A stretch of DNA of 6,268 nt from contig JABZJU010000031.1 of the NCBI GenBank assembly GCA_015257635.1, positions 1 through 6,268 on the forward strand, in the 5' to 3' direction. Below are positions 5,589-6,268 of the stretch, in pieces. The notes below the pieces were generated by a model, which searched no databases, was not told the DNA's origin, and worked only from the letters and a program-made list of their open reading frames with translations. Position numbers and translations under genes: made by a program. Numbering within the stretch: position 1 is the stretch's first letter; the number at the start of each line of letters is the position of its first letter. The DNA comes from Nanosynbacter sp. GTDB taxonomy: Bacteria > Patescibacteriota > Saccharimonadia > Saccharimonadales > Saccharimonadaceae.

Positions 5589-6268
5589 ATGGCTTCTTCT
5601 CATGGACCAAAAAAATCGCTTGGACAGCATTGGCTGAAAGATCCGGAGATTTTGGCGGATATTGCTGAAGCGGCCGAATTGACGGGTGATGATGTTGTGC
5701 TGGAAATTGGACCGGGACTAGGTACTTTGACTAGTCGCTTGTTGGCTCGGGCTAATTCGGTGACCGCCGTGGAATTTGACGCAGATTTGGCGCGAAAACT
5801 ACCAGGACAATTTCCTGGTAAGAAATTAACTGTCGTAAATCAAGATATATTGCAATTTGATCTGAATCAATTGCCAAAAAATTACAAAGTCGTAGCTAAC
5901 GTCCCATATTACATCACCAGCAAAATTGTTGAAAAATTGATGACCGCGGAAAATAAGCCGAGCATTGCGGTGCTGTTGGTGCAAAAAGAAGTTGCCGAGC
6001 GAATTGCGGCAGAGGCTGGGAATATGAGTGTTCTGTCTGTGAGCGTTCAGATTTTTGCTGAGGCGGAGTTGGATATTGAAGTTCCGAGGCAGTTTTTTAC
6101 GCCACCACCAAAAGTTGACTCGCAGGTTGTGGTTTTAAGAACTCGTAATAATCCGTTAATTACTCCAGAAGATCAGAGAGATTTTTTCCGCATTGTTAAG
6201 GCTGGATTTTCTGCTAAGCGAAAGAAGTTACGTTCCAGCTTGAGCGGTGGGTTGGGAATTGATAAGGG
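5589..6268 (+). CDS. rsmA: 16S rRNA dimethyladenosine transferase RsmA (KsgA), 3' partial
   Basis: RsmA uses S-adenosylmethionine to dimethylate two adjacent adenosines near the 3' end of 16S rRNA during small-subunit assembly. The frame is open to the right edge; 226 codons are present of an expected 260-280. Visible motifs are KKSLGQHWL (8-16, the family's GQNFL/GQHFL N-terminal motif with an unusual Trp), SAM motif I LEIGPGLGTLT (38-48), acidic VEFD (61-64), NQDILQFD (84-91), the catalytic NVPYYIT (104-110, usual form NLPYxIT), QKEVAERI (132-139), FFTPPPKVDS (169-178) and FSAKRKKLR (207-215). The ATG follows the preceding TAA with no gap. GGAG at 5574-5577 lies 11 bases upstream, inside the previous gene, so the two are probably translationally coupled. 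Adjacency to an RpfB/YabE-type gene is conserved in Gram-positive bacteria and supports the assignment. Other rRNA methyltransferases such as Erm are less likely given the full KsgA motif set and context. Confidence 0.96.
   Translation, partial: MASSHGPKKSLGQHWLKDPEILADIAEAAELTGDDVVLEIGPGLGTLTSRLLARANSVTAVEFDADLARKLPGQFPGKKLTVVNQDILQFDLNQLPKNYKVVANVPYYITSKIVEKLMTAENKPSIAVLLVQKEVAERIAAEAGNMSVLSVSVQIFAEAELDIEVPRQFFTPPPKVDSQVVVLRTRNNPLITPEDQRDFFRIVKAGFSAKRKKLRSSLSGGLGIDK
5800..5820 (+). repeat. Perfect 8-bp inverted repeat inside rsmA
   Basis: TACCAGGA (5800-5807) and TCCTGGTA (5813-5820) are exact reverse complements separated by the 5-base loop CAATT. The mRNA could form a short hairpin here. 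It sits within the coding sequence for LPGQFPGK and has no T run after it, so it is not a terminator. Any function is unknown and chance is possible. Confidence 0.5.

Noticed and set aside
5226..5630. Minus-strand open frame of 134 codons
   Set aside because: It lies antisense across the end of the second G5 gene and the start of rsmA, both strongly supported. Its translation is Arg/His/Ile-rich with no recognisable motif.
1..6268. CRISPR array, insertion sequence, prophage, tRNA or rRNA
   Set aside because: No regularly spaced repeats, transposase motifs, terminal inverted repeats, phage genes or RNA gene signatures were seen. The repeated tract at 3587 and 4839 is explained by paralogous coding sequence.

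Overview
The window looks like ordinary chromosomal DNA from a small-genome bacterium with a Gram-positive-like wall, most likely a member of the Candidate Phyla Radiation (Patescibacteria), with Saccharibacteria (TM7) as the first guess. This rests on moderate GC, compact same-strand genes, weak Shine-Dalgarno signals, and two secreted DUF348/G5 proteins directly upstream of rsmA. The taxonomic call is an inference; no rRNA or other lineage marker is present. The standard code fits: PcrA ends at TGA, and no in-frame TGA is needed to complete any gene.

Layout, all on the + strand: (1) 2-1138, the 3' part of a Ser/acidic-rich, probably disordered protein with a C-terminal membrane anchor and no recognised family. 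(2) 1143-3245, a complete PcrA/UvrD-type superfamily 1 helicase with a C-terminal Tudor-like domain. (3) 3281-4471, a secreted RpfB/YabE-like protein with three DUF348 modules, a G5 domain and a lysozyme-like C-terminal domain. (4) 4563-5588, its paralogue with two DUF348 modules, a G5 domain and a different C-terminal domain that resembles a 3D/double-psi beta-barrel. (5) 5589-6268, the 5' part of rsmA (ksgA), starting on the base after the preceding stop codon.

The two secreted proteins share a wall-binding scaffold but carry different terminal domains, so they probably act on peptidoglycan in complementary ways. Their position before rsmA matches the yabE-ksgA order of Bacillus and the rpfB-ksgA order of Actinobacteria. 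Here both architectures, RpfB-like and YabE-like, stand in tandem. Each is preceded by the same extended -10 sequence, TGATATAAT, about 30 bp before its start codon, which suggests parallel transcription. No mobile element, CRISPR array, tRNA or rRNA was seen. No wholly new system is evident. The points of most interest are the tandem paralogue pair (domain swapping, a highly conserved 99-bp tract, twin promoters) and the unidentified tail-anchored protein.
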